A DNA stretch of 64,000 nucleotides from Streptomyces sp. 6-11-2 (GCF_006540305.1 NZ_BJOR01000002.1:124001-188000), one strand, 5' to 3'; counted from the first letter of the stretch, positions 44,228 to 52,925 are shown. Translations and numbers: made by a program. The notes: generated by a model not told the origin, from the sequence alone.

Positions 44228-45429
44228 GCTGCCCGTGCGCCGGTGGCCGGCGCCTCGCCGCGTCGGCCCTCCAGCAGCTCCCGGCGCTTGGCGCCTCCCG
44301 AGACGCGGTGCAGGCCGTACGAACCGGGCTCGCGTGCCTCGTCGGCCAGGTGCTTGACGATGCCCCTGCACACGAACTCCTTGACCTTCGCGCCGGCGCG
44401 ACCGCCGATGTGGATCCACAGCGCGACGTCGTGCCTGTGGGCGAACTGGAAGATGCCGGCGCGTCGGCCCAGGCTGATGCACTGGCCGGCGAACACCTGG
44501 TTGAGGGCCGAGGGTCGCTCGCCCGTGATCCGGCTGAGCACCGTGTCGGCGGCCCGCGCGCCCAGAGGGATCGCGGCCTGGCAGCTCATCCGCAACGGCA
44601 GGTCCGACGGGGCCGCCGAGTCCCCGGCCGCGACGACACGCTCGTCGTCCACGCTCGTCAGCGTCTCGTCCGTGAGCAGGCGGCCCAGGGCGTCGGTGCT
44701 CAGCCCGCTGCGCGCGGCCAGGTCCGGCACGCCGAAGCCTGCGGTCCAGACGGTCACCCGGCTCGGCAGCTCGCGGCCGTCACCGAGCCGTACGGCATCG
44801 CGGGTCACGGCCGTCACCTCCGTGCCGGGACCGTCGAGCACGGTCACCCCCAGCGCCGCCAGTCGCCCCGCCACCGAGCGTCGGCCCCGGGGGTGCAGGT
44901 ACGGGCCGAGCACCCCACCGCAGACCAGGGTCACGGTGCGGCCGGCCTCCGCCAGCTCGGCGGCGGTCTCGATGCCGGTGGGACCCGCTCCGACGACCGT
45001 CACGGTGTCCGTCGCGGGGGCGGCGTCGACGATCGGCCGCAGCCGCTGCGCCTCCTCCAGGGTGGCGATCGGGTGGGCGAACTCGGCCGCACCGGGCACG
45101 CGCGGGTCGGCGCTGCCACTGCCCACCGCGTAGATCAGGTAGTCGTAGCCGACCGTGCCGCCGGCCGCCAGCGTCACGCGGCGCGTGGCCGCGTCGATCC
45201 GTGTCGCCGAGTCGACCACCAGCCGGACGCCGTCGGCCAGGACGTCCCGGTAGTCGACGACGGCGTCGTCGGTTCCGCCCACCAGTTGGTGCAGGCGGAT
45301 CCGATGGACGAAAGTCGGGCGCGGGTTGATCAGCGTCACCGTCACGTCGTCGCGCCGCGTCAGGCGGTTGGCGGCCATGACGCCGGCGTATCCGCCACCG
45401 ATCACGACGACGTCCGTGTTCTCCACCAT
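44224..45429 (-). CDS. Type II NADH dehydrogenase-like FAD/NAD(P) oxidoreductase (likely ECF41 target)
   Basis: The 401-residue protein has two dinucleotide motifs, VVIGGGYAGVMAANRL (FAD) and VTVVGAGPTGIETAAELAEAG (NAD(P)H). It also has VWTAGFGVPDL, VVAAGDSAA and a C-terminal membrane-binding type helix region. It is the 'O' (oxidoreductase) class of COE proteins that ECF41 sigma factors control. An ECF41-like promoter lies 35 nt upstream of the start. Its last codons run into the inverted-repeat element, which supplies the TAG stop, so the C-terminus may not be the ancestral one. Confidence 0.9.
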   Translation of the reverse strand: MVENTDVVVIGGGYAGVMAANRLTRRDDVTVTLINPRPTFVHRIRLHQLVGGTDDAVVDYRDVLADGVRLVVDSATRIDAATRRVTLAAGGTVGYDYLIYAVGSGSADPRVPGAAEFAHPIATLEEAQRLRPIVDAAPATDTVTVVGAGPTGIETAAELAEAGRTVTLVCGGVLGPYLHPRGRRSVAGRLAALGVTVLDGPGTEVTAVTRDAVRLGDGRELPSRVTVWTAGFGVPDLAARSGLSTDALGRLLTDETLTSVDDERVVAAGDSAAPSDLPLRMSCQAAIPLGARAADTVLSRITGERPSALNQVFAGQCISLGRRAGIFQFAHRHDVALWIHIGGRAGAKVKEFVCRGIVKHLADEAREPGSYGLHRVSGGAKRRELLEGRRGEAPATGARAA

Positions 45430-45463
45430 GGTGTCTCCTCCGTTTCCAGGGGTTCGGCCTCAA

Positions 45464-45490
45464 GACACCGCGTGATGGACCGCTGTGACA
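45464..45490 (-). promoter_or_regulatory. ECF41-type promoter
   Basis: On the minus strand TGTCACA, exactly 16 nt, then TGTC lies 35 nt before the oxidoreductase start. The reported ECF41 consensus is TGTCACA-N16-CGTC, so only one of 11 defined bases differs. Confidence 0.7.
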
Positions 45491-45612
45491 GCATGTGAGG
45501 CGGATCACTGCGCGGACGTGGGGCCGCTCCGGGACACGCGAGTGAAGCCGCGGACGGGCGGCGGGCGGCAGGCGTCGGGATCCGAGCCGCTCGGCGCGCG
45601 GGCGAGCCGGCG

Positions 45613-46128
45613 CTACTCGGCTGCGGCGTCGCGAGTGCGCTGGTAGTGGCGCCGTGCCTTCATACGGTTGCCGCAGACGGCCATCGAGCACCAGCGGGCC
45701 TTGTTGGTCTTGCTGCGGTCGATGAGGAAGCGCCGGCACTCGGGGTTGGCGCACGGCCGCAGCCGCCCGGGCATCGTCAGCTGAAGCGCGCTCCACGCCA
45801 GGACCGCTTCCACCGCCATCCGGCGCTCCGGAGGGGTGTCCAGCTCCCACGACACCCCCGCGGGCGACATGCGTGGGCGGGAGGTGACGCCCTTCAGGAG
45901 CGGGGCCAGCGACGTGGCGGGCCGGGTGCCGCGCACCACGTCCTGGAGGGCGTCCCGCGCCTGCACGAGGCCGCGCAGCTCGTCCTCGGTTCCGCTGCCG
46001 CCGTGGGTCTGCTGCCAGGACCTGGCCGCCTCCGGGTCCGCCAGCCGGTCCTGGACGACACCGCTGACCACCGGCGTGCTGTTGAGGAGTTCCAGCAGCG
46101 CGTCCTGCCGCTCCCGCTCGGTCGCCAT
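45613..46128 (-). CDS. ABATE/CGNR zinc-finger transcriptional regulator
   Basis: The 171-residue protein starts MATERERQDALLELLNSTPV. It has the N-terminal stress-induced ABATE domain and a C-terminal CGNR finger: CANPECRRFLID, then WCSMAVCGNRMKARRHYQR, in which four Cys bind zinc and the Arg-rich helix binds DNA. Such regulators control detoxification or export genes. It is divergent from the TetR-exporter pair by 116 nt. Confidence 0.88.
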   Translation of the reverse strand: MATERERQDALLELLNSTPVVSGVVQDRLADPEAARSWQQTHGGSGTEDELRGLVQARDALQDVVRGTRPATSLAPLLKGVTSRPRMSPAGVSWELDTPPERRMAVEAVLAWSALQLTMPGRLRPCANPECRRFLIDRSKTNKARWCSMAVCGNRMKARRHYQRTRDAAAE

Positions 46129-46209
46129 CGCACCCCCTAACCGAATCGGCTCGCTTGACAGGTTACACGCAAGCATCACGTCGACCAGTCGTCGACCGGC
46201 CACGGTGAG

Positions 46210-46245
46210 TAGACACTGTCTACGCCGCCTGGTAGACAGTGTCTA
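46210..46245 (+). promoter_or_regulatory. Paired 13-bp TetR operators overlapping -35 and -10
   Basis: TAGACACTGTCTA (46210-46222) and TAGACAGTGTCTA (46233-46245) are both perfect palindromes around one centre base, with centres 23 bp apart. The first TAGACA resembles a -35 hexamer. Exactly 17 bp later the second TAGACA sits where a -10 should be. The last A of the second site is the A of the TetR ATG, so transcription would start at or near the start codon (leaderless mRNA). Confidence 0.75.
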
Positions 46246-46901
46246 TGAGTGAAGAGGGCTCCCTGCGGGAGCGGCTGATCGACGCCGGGGTGGATCTTGT
46301 GCTCACCGAGGGCTCCGCGTCCGTGGGCCTGCGGGAAACGGCCCGCCGGGCGGGGGTGTCGCACGGTGCGCCGCGCCGTTACTTCCCCACGCACCACGCG
46401 CTGCTGTCCGCCATCGCCCTTCGCGGCTTCGAGGACCTCGGCGCCCGGTTCGAGGCCGCGATCGCCGGGGTGACCACACCGCGCGCCCAGTTGGAGGCCG
46501 TCGCGCGGGTGTACGTCGGGTACGCGCTGGAGCGCCGCGGCATGTTCGAGCTGATGTTCCGGCACGACCTGCTCGACAGCGGGCCGCAGGCACCGGACCA
46601 GCCGCGGCTGCGCCGGACGACCCTCCCGCTGTTCGCGCGCATCACCCAACTCGTCGCCCGGTGCCGATCGGAGCAGGATGCCGCGCACGGCGCCGACGAG
46701 TCGGACGAGACCGCACCGCCGCCTGCCGTGACCGCCGCCGCCCTGTGGTCGAACCTGCACGGAACAGCCCAGCTGTGGGCCTGGGGCAGCCTGCAACTGG
46801 CCCTTGGGGACCCGCCGTTGGACGGAGGTCCCGCTGACGACCAGTGCGACCGGCTCATCGCGGCCGTCCTGGCCGCCCACCTCGGCCCGGTGGCGTCGTG
46901 A
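46245..46901 (+). CDS. TetR-family transcriptional regulator
   Basis: I use the ATG at 46245 (MSEEGSLRERLIDAGVDLVL); a GTG at 46239 adds two residues. The HTH is RETARRAGVSHGAPRRYFPTHHALLSAIA across two helices, and the ligand domain includes YALERRGMFELMFRHDLLDS. The 218-residue length is usual. Two operator-like palindromes overlap its own promoter, which implies autorepression. Its stop overlaps the exporter's GTG, so it likely controls that exporter. Confidence 0.9.
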   Translation: MSEEGSLRERLIDAGVDLVLTEGSASVGLRETARRAGVSHGAPRRYFPTHHALLSAIALRGFEDLGARFEAAIAGVTTPRAQLEAVARVYVGYALERRGMFELMFRHDLLDSGPQAPDQPRLRRTTLPLFARITQLVARCRSEQDAAHGADESDETAPPPAVTAAALWSNLHGTAQLWAWGSLQLALGDPPLDGGPADDQCDRLIAAVLAAHLGPVAS

Positions 46902-48265
46902 CCGCCCCCTTCCAGCGGCGGCTCGCGCTTCTGGTCAGCGTGGCCGGCGCGGTGATCGTCGCGCTGGACGGGACCATCCTGCTCGTGGCGCAGCCAAGCC
47001 TCCAGCGTGATCTCGGCGCGAGCATGGCGCGGATCCAGTGGACGAGCACCGGCTATCTGGTCGCGGTGGCCGCGTTACTCGTGATCGCCGGGCGCCTCGG
47101 GGACCGGTACGGACATCCGCGCCTGCTGTTCGTCGGCGTCCTCGGTTTCGGGGCCGCCTCGGCCGGGATCGCGCTCGCGCCGTCCGTCGGATGGGTGGTG
47201 GTCCTGCGCGTGGTGCAGGGCGGGTTCGGCGCGCTCCTGCAACCCGCGACGCTGGCGCTGCTGCGGCTGACGTATCCCTCGGAACGGCTCGGCACGGCGA
47301 TCGCCGTCCGCACCAGTGCGATCGCGGTCGCCGCGGGGTCCGGTCCCATCCTCGGCGGTGTACTCGTGGCGCACTGGGGCTGGCCTGCCGTGTTCTGGGT
47401 CAACGTGCCCGTCGCGTGCGTCATCGCCGCTCTCGTCCTCGCCGTGCGGACGCCGCCACTCGAACGTGCCGGCTCCTCGCGGCTCAACCTCCCCGGCGCG
47501 GGCCTGCTCGCGATCGCGCTCGCGGTCCTGGTGCACGCCCTGGCCGGCGTGCCCGCGCGGGGGTGGACCGCGGCGACGACGCTCCTCGAACTCCTCGCCG
47601 TCGCAGGCGTCGTGGCGCTGCTCGTCCGGCACGAGCGGCGCGCCACACACTCGATCGTCCCGCCTGCCGTGGCGCGGTCCGTACCCGTGACGGCCTCGAT
47701 GGCCATCCTGCTGGTCACCTCCGCCGGCCTGTTCGGCACGCTGTTCAGGGCCACGTTCCATCTCCAGGACGCACTTGGCCTCGATCCGCTCACCTGCGGT
47801 CTGCGCGTCCTTCCGCTGACCGTGTTCATGGTCCTCGGCTCACCCGTCGCCGACGTCGCGCTGCGCCGGTACGGTGCGCGGCGCACCGCGATCGCCGGCA
47901 CGGGCCTCGTCGTGGCCGGCATCGCCGGACTGTCCCGGCTCGATGCGACCGGTCCGTGGATGGTCATGGGCGCGGCCTTCGCCGTCATCGGTGCCGGGTT
48001 CGCCACGGTGATGGTCACGGCCACCGGGACCGTCGTCGGCGACGCGCCGCCGGGGTACGCGGGGGTTGTCGGCGGGCTCAAGCAGACCGCCATGAACATC
48101 GGACCGACCCTCGGTATCGCCGTCGCGGCCGGCGCGACCGGGTCCGCCGTTTCGACGATGAGTTCCGCCCTGCCGGCCCTGGCCGCACTCACCGCCGTCG
48201 GTCTGCTGCCCGCCTGGCGGCTGCCCCGCCATGACCTAACCAGTAAAAGTGTCTTGACTGGTTAG
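46898..48265 (+). CDS. MFS drug exporter, 14-helix (DHA2/EmrB) type
   Basis: A GTG at 46898 overlaps the TetR stop. The 455-residue protein has about 12-14 hydrophobic helices. Motif A-like GRLGDRYGHPRL lies after helix 2, and VALDGTILLVAQPSLQRDLG (helix 1, motif D1) and LRVVQGGFGALLQPATLALL (motif B region) are characteristic of EmrB/QacA exporters. AGSGPILGGVL is motif C of drug antiporters. It likely exports a toxic organic compound using the proton gradient. Its last codons overlap an inverted repeat (48236-48265). Confidence 0.9.
   Translation: MTAPFQRRLALLVSVAGAVIVALDGTILLVAQPSLQRDLGASMARIQWTSTGYLVAVAALLVIAGRLGDRYGHPRLLFVGVLGFGAASAGIALAPSVGWVVVLRVVQGGFGALLQPATLALLRLTYPSERLGTAIAVRTSAIAVAAGSGPILGGVLVAHWGWPAVFWVNVPVACVIAALVLAVRTPPLERAGSSRLNLPGAGLLAIALAVLVHALAGVPARGWTAATTLLELLAVAGVVALLVRHERRATHSIVPPAVARSVPVTASMAILLVTSAGLFGTLFRATFHLQDALGLDPLTCGLRVLPLTVFMVLGSPVADVALRRYGARRTAIAGTGLVVAGIAGLSRLDATGPWMVMGAAFAVIGAGFATVMVTATGTVVGDAPPGYAGVVGGLKQTAMNIGPTLGIAVAAGATGSAVSTMSSALPALAALTAVGLLPAWRLPRHDLTSKSVLTG
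48236..48265. promoter_or_regulatory. 9-bp inverted repeat before the hydrolase gene, candidate operator
   Basis: CTAACCAGT and ACTGGTTAG flank 12 nt. The right arm includes the exporter's stop codon and follows TTGACT, a possible -35 hexamer for the hydrolase gene that starts 57 nt on. Arms and spacing suit a TetR- or HxlR-type dimer. Confidence 0.5.
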
Positions 48266-48322
48266 ATGGAAGGTGTTCGACTGGATACATCACCACTGAC
48301 GTTCGAGAGATGGGTGAGAGGC

Positions 48323-49192
48323 ATGGTCCACGCAGTCCATCACCGCACGGCCACCGTCAACGGTCTCGAGGTCTTCCACCGGGAAGCCGGTGATCCCCAG
48401 GCGCCCGCGGTCGTGCTCCTGCACGGCTTTCCGACCAGCTCGCACATGTTCCGCCACCTGATCCCGGCGCTCGCGGACCGGTACCGCGTGATCGCCCCCG
48501 ACCACATCGGGTTCGGTCAGTCGGCGATGCCCTCCCCGCAGGACTTCCCGTACACCTTCGACGCCCTCACCGAGATCACCTCAGGGCTGCTCCGGCAACT
48601 GGGCGTCGACCGGTTCGCGATGTACGTGCAGGACTACGGCGCCCCCATCGGATGGCGTCTCGCCCTCCAGGCCCCGGACCGCGTCACCGCGATCATCACC
48701 CAGAACGGCAACGCCTACGAGGAAGGCTTCGTCAAGCCCTTCTGGGACGGTGTCTTCGCCTACGCCAAGACACCCGGGCTGGCCACCGAAGCCTCCATGC
48801 GAGGCGCCCTGACGCCCGATGTCACCCGCTGGCAGTACGTCAACGGGGTCGCCGACCCCACCCTGGTCAGCCCCGACAACTGGGTCCACGACCAGGCCCT
48901 GCTGGACCGGCCGGGCAACGACGAGATCCAGCTCCGGCTCTTCCGCGACTACCCCTCCAACGTGGACCTCTACCCCGAGGTCCAGCGGTACTTCCGCGAC
49001 TCCCGGGTCCCGCTGCTGGCGGTCTGGGGAGCCAACGACGAGATCTTCGGCCCCGACGGCGCCACGGCGTTCGGCCGGGACCTGCCCGATGCCGAGATCC
49101 ACCTGATCGAGTCCGGGCACTTCGCTCTGGAAAGCCACCTCGACGCCATCACCGGGCACATCCGCGACTTCCTCGCCCGCGTCCTCGCCTGA
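48323..49192 (+). CDS. Haloalkane dehalogenase/epoxide hydrolase-like alpha/beta hydrolase
   Basis: I start at 48323 (MVHAVHHRTATVNGLEVFHRE), after GAGAGG. The 289-residue protein has VLLHGFPTSSHMFRHLIPAL (oxyanion HGFP), APDHIGFGQS, and the nucleophile elbow YVQDYGAPIGWRLAL. An Asp in place of Ser marks the dehalogenase/epoxide hydrolase branch. The catalytic acid/His region is VWGANDEIFGPDGA with ESGHFALESH. It probably detoxifies a halide or epoxide. Confidence 0.9.
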   Translation: MVHAVHHRTATVNGLEVFHREAGDPQAPAVVLLHGFPTSSHMFRHLIPALADRYRVIAPDHIGFGQSAMPSPQDFPYTFDALTEITSGLLRQLGVDRFAMYVQDYGAPIGWRLALQAPDRVTAIITQNGNAYEEGFVKPFWDGVFAYAKTPGLATEASMRGALTPDVTRWQYVNGVADPTLVSPDNWVHDQALLDRPGNDEIQLRLFRDYPSNVDLYPEVQRYFRDSRVPLLAVWGANDEIFGPDGATAFGRDLPDAEIHLIESGHFALESHLDAITGHIRDFLARVLA

Positions 49193-49198
49193 CGCGGA

Positions 49199-50158
49199 CT
49201 ACCGCTGTTCGCGGGTGGTGGCGAAGCGTCTCCGGTAGTGGGTCGGCGTGGTGCCCAGATGGCGGGCGAAGGCGCGGCGGAGGGTCTCGTCCGTGCCGAG
49301 CCCGCTGTGGTGAGCGGCCGAGGTCACGCTGTGGCCTTCGAGCAGCAACTGCTGGGCGCGGTCGAGGCGGACCCGCTCGACCCAGCGTGCGGGCGTGGTG
49401 CCCAGTTCGGCGCGGAACAACCGGGCCAGATGCCGAGGGCTGACGGCGACGGACGCGGCCATGGTGGGCAGGCTGTGGTCGGCGGCCGGATCGGCGAGCA
49501 CGGACGCGATCAGCGGGCGGAGCAGGTCACCGCGGGGAGGCGGGGTCGTGATGGCCGTGGAGAACTGCGACTGCCCGCCCGGACGTTGCATGAAGACGAC
49601 CAGTTCACGCGCGACGTTCCTCGCCACGTCGGCGCCGTGGTCGTCCTCCACCAGGGCGAGCGTCAGATCGATGCCCGCGCTGATGCCCGCGGAGGTGACG
49701 TACCGCCCGTCGCGGATGTGCATGGCGTCCGGTTCGACGCGCACACGGGGGTAGCGGCGGGCGAACACAGCCGCGTGCCGCCAGTGCGTCGTCGCGCGGC
49801 GGCCGTCCAGCAGGCCCAGTTCGGCCAGGACGAAGGCGCCGGTGCACACCGAGGCGACCCGTGGCGCCCACGCGGTGACGGCGCGGGTCGCGGCCAGCAA
49901 CTCGTCCTCGATCGGCTGCTGGGCCAGCCGGTCGCCTCCGGCGACCACGACCGTGTCGACCTGGCCCGCGTCGGCCGCCCGGACCGTACCGGTCAGTGCC
50001 AGTCCGGCGGAGGTGGTGACCGTCCCGCCCCGCGGGGAGACCAGCACCAGCTCATAGCCGGGAGCGAGCCGACCCGCCTGATGCAGAACCTCCGACGGAC
50101 CGCTGACGTCGAGCATGGTCACCCCCTCGAAGACGATGAAGCCAACCCGATGCGTCAT
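49199..50158 (-). CDS. GlxA-family AraC regulator with DJ-1/PfpI-like domain
   Basis: The 319-residue protein has a DJ-1/PfpI-like sensor half (VGFIVFEGVTMLDVSGPSEVL, VASVCTGAFVLAELGLLDGR with the elbow Cys). A C-terminal AraC double HTH follows (MAASVAVSPRHLARLFRAEL; VTSAAHHSGLGTDETLRRAF). The Cys of SVCTGAF is in the position of the DJ-1 nucleophile. It is divergent from the HD-domain gene 115 nt away and probably regulates it. Confidence 0.9.
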   Translation of the reverse strand: MTHRVGFIVFEGVTMLDVSGPSEVLHQAGRLAPGYELVLVSPRGGTVTTSAGLALTGTVRAADAGQVDTVVVAGGDRLAQQPIEDELLAATRAVTAWAPRVASVCTGAFVLAELGLLDGRRATTHWRHAAVFARRYPRVRVEPDAMHIRDGRYVTSAGISAGIDLTLALVEDDHGADVARNVARELVVFMQRPGGQSQFSTAITTPPPRGDLLRPLIASVLADPAADHSLPTMAASVAVSPRHLARLFRAELGTTPARWVERVRLDRAQQLLLEGHSVTSAAHHSGLGTDETLRRAFARHLGTTPTHYRRRFATTREQR

Positions 50159-50273
50159 GTCCGAATCCGTGGTTCTCCTGGCAGCAAAGACATGGCCCAG
50201 CCTACGTCGTCCGGTGAACCCTGGAGGCGGATCACCGATCCGGACAAGGCCGAGCCAGAAAGGCGGACGAACG

Positions 50274-50912
50274 ATGAACGAAGTGATCGCAGGAGTGCGG
50301 ATCCCTGACACCACCCTGGTACGGGAGGCGACCGAACTGGTCCGCGACGTCGCCCCGCCGCTGCTCTTCCACCACTCCCGGCGGGTCTTCCTGTGGGGAT
50401 CGCTGCGCGGCCGGGAGCAGCGGCTCGACTTCGACCCCGAACTGCTGTACGTGGGGGCGATGTTCCACGACCTCGGGCTCACGAAGCGTATGCGTCGCAC
50501 CGACCAGCGCTTCGAGATCGACGGCGCCGACGAGGCCCGCCGCTTTCTGCACGCCCACGGCATCGCCGGCGAGCCGGCCGACCGCGTCTGGACGAGCATC
50601 GCCCTGCACACCACCCCGGAGATCCCGCTGCACATGGCACCCGAGATCGCCCTGGTGACCCGCGGGGTGGAACTGGACGTCCTGGGCATCGGCTATCACA
50701 CGGTCTCCGACGAGGAGCGCGCTGCGGTCGTCTCCGCGCACCCGCGCCCGGATTTCAAGAACCGGATCCTCGCCGCGTTCACCGAAGGCATCGAGGAACG
50801 CCCCGATACGACCTTCGGGAACGTCAAGGCCGACGTCTTGGCATACTTCGTACCCGGCTTCCGGCGCACCGACTTCGTCGAGGTCATCAAGAACTCCGAC
50901 TGGCCCGAATGA
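50274..50912 (+). CDS. HD-domain metal-dependent hydrolase, cyanamide hydratase-like
   Basis: The 212-residue protein has FHHSRRVFLWG, MFHDLGLTKRM (the HD pair), FEIDGADEARRFLHAHG, TSIALHT and a C-terminal NSDWPE. This is the HD pattern of the cyanamide hydratase/Ddi2-like group. Cyanamide hydratase turns cyanamide to urea, but many homologues have other nitrile-like substrates. Divergent GlxA control suggests a small toxic substrate. Confidence 0.82.
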   Translation: MNEVIAGVRIPDTTLVREATELVRDVAPPLLFHHSRRVFLWGSLRGREQRLDFDPELLYVGAMFHDLGLTKRMRRTDQRFEIDGADEARRFLHAHGIAGEPADRVWTSIALHTTPEIPLHMAPEIALVTRGVELDVLGIGYHTVSDEERAAVVSAHPRPDFKNRILAAFTEGIEERPDTTFGNVKADVLAYFVPGFRRTDFVEVIKNSDWPE

Positions 50913-51062
50913 CCAGCTCCACCCCCGCTGGATTCCCTCTCCGACGCTCCCGATTGAGACGCAGCTGACACCGTCCGCAATTCCCTGCGCGGGACACAAC
51001 TCGATAGGGTGCCGTTAAAGGTTGCCTAAAGAAACCGCCAAGTCGGACAGGGAGAAACAACT

Positions 51063-51548
51063 GTGGGCGCTGCGCGCATGAGTGGTACGCCGTTGCCGGG
51101 AATCGGGGTCCGCTACGACCTCAGCACGCGAGAACAGCGCCGTCTGTCCGTGGTCGCGCACCGGGACGGATCGCGGACCCTGAGCGCGTACCGCGAGGAC
51201 GATCCCGACGCCTGCGCTCTGTCCGTGCGGCTGACCGCCGGGGAGGCGGCGGCCGTCATCGACGCCCTCATGCCGGCGCATCACAGCCCCAACCTGCTGT
51301 CGACGACCGAGTTGGGGCTGGTGGCGGAGCGCGTCGAACTGTCGGCGACCTCGCACTGGAACGGGCGGCTGCTGGGTGAGACCCGGATGCGTACCGAGAC
51401 CGGTGTCTCGATCGTGGCGGTGCTGCGGCGGGCCGAGGCGATCCCGTCCCCCGGGCCGGACCTCCGGCTCGCGGGCGGGGACACGCTGATCGTGATCGGC
51501 ACGCGCGAGGGCGCCGATGCCGCCGCTGCGATTCTCGGACGGGAGTGA
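51063..51548 (+). CDS. KhtT-like TrkA-C domain regulatory subunit of K+/H+ antiporter
   Basis: A GTG at 51063 follows GGGAG. The 161-residue protein has an N-terminal part (GIGVRYDLSTREQRRLSVVAHRDG, split) and a C-terminal TrkA-C/RCK_C domain ending DLRLAGGDTLIVIGTREGAD. Proteins of this shape (KhtT) bind nucleotide or pH signals and gate the antiporter encoded next. The antiporter gene starts 4 nt after this stop, indicating coupled synthesis. Confidence 0.88.
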   Translation: MGAARMSGTPLPGIGVRYDLSTREQRRLSVVAHRDGSRTLSAYREDDPDACALSVRLTAGEAAAVIDALMPAHHSPNLLSTTELGLVAERVELSATSHWNGRLLGETRMRTETGVSIVAVLRRAEAIPSPGPDLRLAGGDTLIVIGTREGADAAAAILGRE

Positions 51549-51552
51549 TCGC

Positions 51553-52830
51553 GTGCATTCGTCTGCGGTCTTCCTGATCGAGTTCGGCGCGATCATCCTG
51601 GGCCTGGGGTTGCTGGGCCGGTTCGCCGGGCGCTTCCAGTTCTCGCCCATCCCCCTGTATCTGCTGGCCGGGCTCGCCTTCGGCCAGGGCGGACTGCTCC
51701 CGCTGGACACCAGTGAGGAGTTCGTCGCCATCGGCGCCGAGATCGGCGTCATTCTGCTGCTGCTCATGCTGGGGCTGGAGTACACCGCCAGTGATCTGGT
51801 CTCCAACCTCAAGACCCAGTACCCGGCCGGGCTCGTCGACGCCACGCTCAACGCTCTGCCCGGCGCTGCCATGGCGCTGCTGCTGGGCTGGGGGCCGGTG
51901 GCGGCGGTCGTCCTCGCGGGGGTGACCTGGATCTCCTCGTCCGGTGTGATCGCCAAGGTCCTGGGCGATCTGGGACGGCTGGGCAACCGGGAGACCCCGG
52001 TGATCCTCAGCATCCTGGTCCTCGAGGACCTGTCCATGGCCGTGTACCTGCCGATCATCACCGCCCTGCTGGCCGGCGCGGGCCTGGCGGCGGGCAGCGT
52101 CACGCTGGCCATCGCCCTCGGGGTCGCCGCCCTGGTGCTGCTGGTGGCGGTGCGGTTCGGCCGGCACATATCGCGCTTCGTCTCCAACGACGACCCCGAG
52201 AAGCTGCTGCTGGTCGTGCTGGGCCTGACCCTGCTGGTCGCGGGGCTCGCACAGCAGTTGCAGGTCTCGGCCGCCGTGGGCGCGTTCCTGGTCGGCATCG
52301 CCCTGTCCGGCGAGGTGGCGGAGGGCGCGCACAATCTCCTGGCCCCGCTGCGTGACCTGTTCGCCGCGGTGTTCTTCGTGTTCTTCGGACTGCACACCGA
52401 CCCCCAGAGCATTCCGCCGGTGCTCCTGCCGGCGCTGGCCCTGGCCGTCGTCACCGCGCTGACCAAGATCGCCACCGGGTACTGGGCCGCCAAGCGGGCC
52501 GGTATCTCCGTCAAGGGACGCTGGCGCGCGGGCGGCACGCTGGTCGCCCGGGGCGAGTTCTCCATCGTCATCGCCGGGCTCGCCGTCACCGCCGGGATCG
52601 AACCCGACCTGGGCCCGCTGGCCACGGCCTACGTGCTGATCCTCGTCATTCTCGGCCCGCTCTCCGCCCGCTACACCGAACCGGTGGCCCGGCGCCTGAC
52701 GGGCCTGTTCGGCAAGACCGCACCGGCCGGCGGCGCACCGGCCGAGGGCTGGGCACCGGAATCCGGCCCGCAGGAGACGGCGACCGGCCAGGAGACGGTG
52801 ACCGATCAGGACACGGTCGGCCGGTCGTGA
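51553..52830 (+). CDS. KefB/KhtU-type K+(Na+)/H+ antiporter (CPA2)
   Basis: A GTG at 51553 opens a 425-residue protein with about 12-13 helices. CPA2 landmarks are PIPLYLLAGLAFGQGG, IGVILLLLMLGLEYT, WISSSGVIAKVLGDLG and ILVLEDLSMAVYLP. FVFFGLHTD and GGTLVARGEFSIVIAGLA follow. It is the KhtU partner of the KhtT-like protein and likely expels K+ at high pH or on methylglyoxal-type stress. The C-terminus after residue ~395 is low-complexity (GGAPAEGWAPESGPQETATG...), and its last codons and stop lie in a 43-bp tandem repeat. Confidence 0.92.
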   Translation: MHSSAVFLIEFGAIILGLGLLGRFAGRFQFSPIPLYLLAGLAFGQGGLLPLDTSEEFVAIGAEIGVILLLLMLGLEYTASDLVSNLKTQYPAGLVDATLNALPGAAMALLLGWGPVAAVVLAGVTWISSSGVIAKVLGDLGRLGNRETPVILSILVLEDLSMAVYLPIITALLAGAGLAAGSVTLAIALGVAALVLLVAVRFGRHISRFVSNDDPEKLLLVVLGLTLLVAGLAQQLQVSAAVGAFLVGIALSGEVAEGAHNLLAPLRDLFAAVFFVFFGLHTDPQSIPPVLLPALALAVVTALTKIATGYWAAKRAGISVKGRWRAGGTLVARGEFSIVIAGLAVTAGIEPDLGPLATAYVLILVILGPLSARYTEPVARRLTGLFGKTAPAGGAPAEGWAPESGPQETATGQETVTDQDTVGRS

Positions 52831-52925
52831 TCGGGACGGTCTGCGGATCGGGGCACGGGTCGGCCGGTCGTGATCGGGACGGTCTGCGGATCGGGGCACG
52901 GGTCGGCCGGTCGTGATCGGGACGG
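52816..52925 (+). repeat. 43-bp tandem direct repeat, about 2.6 copies
   Basis: Copies start at 52816, 52859 and 52902; the third stops after 24 bp. The first copy contains the antiporter stop codon. Each copy holds GGTCGTGATCGGGACGGTC. Perfect identity between full copies points to recent expansion or slippage. Confidence 0.85.
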
